The notes under the pieces are model-generated. The model did not search any database. It saw only the letters and a program-made list of their open reading frames with translations, and had not been told where the DNA came from. From positions 1 to 63,598 of the IMG/VR virus record IMGVR_UViG_3300046511_000187: 63,598 nucleotides of DNA, one strand, 5' to 3'. Shown here piece by piece: positions 63,240 to 63,598 of the stretch. The DNA is from a virus. The translations under genes were made by a program, and so were the position numbers. How positions within the stretch are numbered: position 1 is the first letter of the stretch; each line of letters begins with the position of its first letter.

Positions 63240-63598
63240 TCAGTGGTTCCCCTGTGCATTGTTCACCTTCTCGTAGGTGCGAAGACCGGCCATGCCGAGC
63301 ATCGCGAGAAGGATCGGTGAGAGTGTGGACATATCGACTACGGGTGCTACGAACGGCTTGCCGTGGGCAACCGCCACGAGGGCGATGACCATCTGCACGA
63401 ACGGACCGACGACGTATGCCATCGCCAGTCCACCACCACAGACCCAACCGACGCCCGGTCGCCAGCCGGCGATGAACGCGTTCGGGGATGCGGCCTCGAC
63501 CGCGTTGATGTTCGCCTGCTGCGCCATCACGGCGAGATCACCGCTCTGCTGCATCTCGGCGAGCTTCTGGATCGCATCGGCCTTGGCTTTCGGATCGG
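63240..63598 (-). CDS. Holin, GTA-type (C-terminal part; same gene as 1-264)
   Basis: This end carries the rest of the holin: WRPGVGWVCGGGLAMAYVVG, then FVQMVIALVAVAHGK and LSPILLAMLGMAGLRTYEKV. These provide the second and third membrane helices and a short polar tail. Bases beyond 63401 duplicate the left end of the window. At 63529 this copy has A, changing codon 46 from Ala to Val relative to the left copy. Confidence 0.85.
   Translation of the reverse strand, partial: DPKAKADAIQKLAEMQQSGDLAVMAQQANINAVEAASPNAFIAGWRPGVGWVCGGGLAMAYVVGPFVQMVIALVAVAHGKPFVAPVVDMSTLSPILLAMLGMAGLRTYEKVNNAQGNH
63402..63598. repeat. Terminal overlap, right copy
   Basis: It is identical to bases 1-197 apart from one substitution (A at 63529 against G at 128). 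It marks circular closure of the assembly. Confidence 0.95.

Noticed and set aside
1-63598. CRISPR array, insertion sequence, integrase or attachment site
   Set aside because: No regularly spaced repeats, transposase motifs or integrase motifs were seen; only short dyads and the terminal overlap.

Overview
The window is one complete, lytic tailed-phage genome, assembled as a circle and cut inside a gene. Bases 1-197 recur at 63402-63598 with one mismatch, so the unique length is about 63,401 bp. The genome is GC-rich, almost fully coding, and has no integrase or recognisable lysogeny repressor. Virion genes (SU10-type capsid, portal, tail-adaptor-like and nozzle-like proteins, very large internal proteins, no tape measure or tail sheath) point to a podovirus. 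A GTA-type three-helix holin and a phage-encoded exported protein ending in an aromatic residue suggest a Gram-negative, probably proteobacterial, host. That host call is inference.

Layout. Two divergent transcription units leave a gene-poor control region at 30.85-32.3 kb and converge on a terminator at 63.06-63.09 kb. The leftward (minus-strand) unit is the late/virion operon. In order it holds a putative small terminase, a HExxH metallopeptidase, small proteins, a glycosyltransferase, the large terminase, a His-rich fibre, a DEDD exonuclease, portal, scaffold, major capsid, an array of tiny proteins sharing a MAxxxNP N-terminus, a second glycosyltransferase, tail adaptor, nozzle, fibre, internal/ejection proteins, a membrane coiled-coil protein and the holin. 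The rightward (plus-strand) unit starts with about 33 very small, mostly unknown genes chained by 4-base stop/start overlaps (32.3-41.6 kb), probably for host takeover.

The middle of the rightward unit carries RtcB RNA ligase, a RecA-fold helicase, an NMN adenylyltransferase-Nudix fusion plus nicotinamide phosphoribosyltransferase (together a two-step NAD+ salvage route), a GroES-like protein, a third glycosyltransferase and a second nucleotidyltransferase-type RNA ligase. The replication and recombination block follows: PD-(D/E)XK-like nuclease, AEP-type primase, Sak4-like ATPase, putative SSB, HNH nuclease and a family A DNA polymerase with a UDG-like N-terminus. The end holds a MazG-superfamily dNTP diphosphohydrolase-like protein, T4-type endolysin, deoxyribonucleotidase, an exported protein, a DnaQ-type exonuclease, and two tandem tRNA genes, one of them very unusual.

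The strongest new signals are these. (1) A 23-bp extended -10 promoter element occurs three times, once at the head of the late operon and twice in the rightward unit. (2) Two repeated RNA hairpins lie immediately downstream of the late copy. (3) At least seven small proteins around the capsid gene share a MAxxxNP N-terminus. (4) NAD+ salvage, two unrelated RNA ligases and tRNAs occur together and look like a counter-defence package. (5) A degenerate tRNA with a His anticodon lacks His identity elements.
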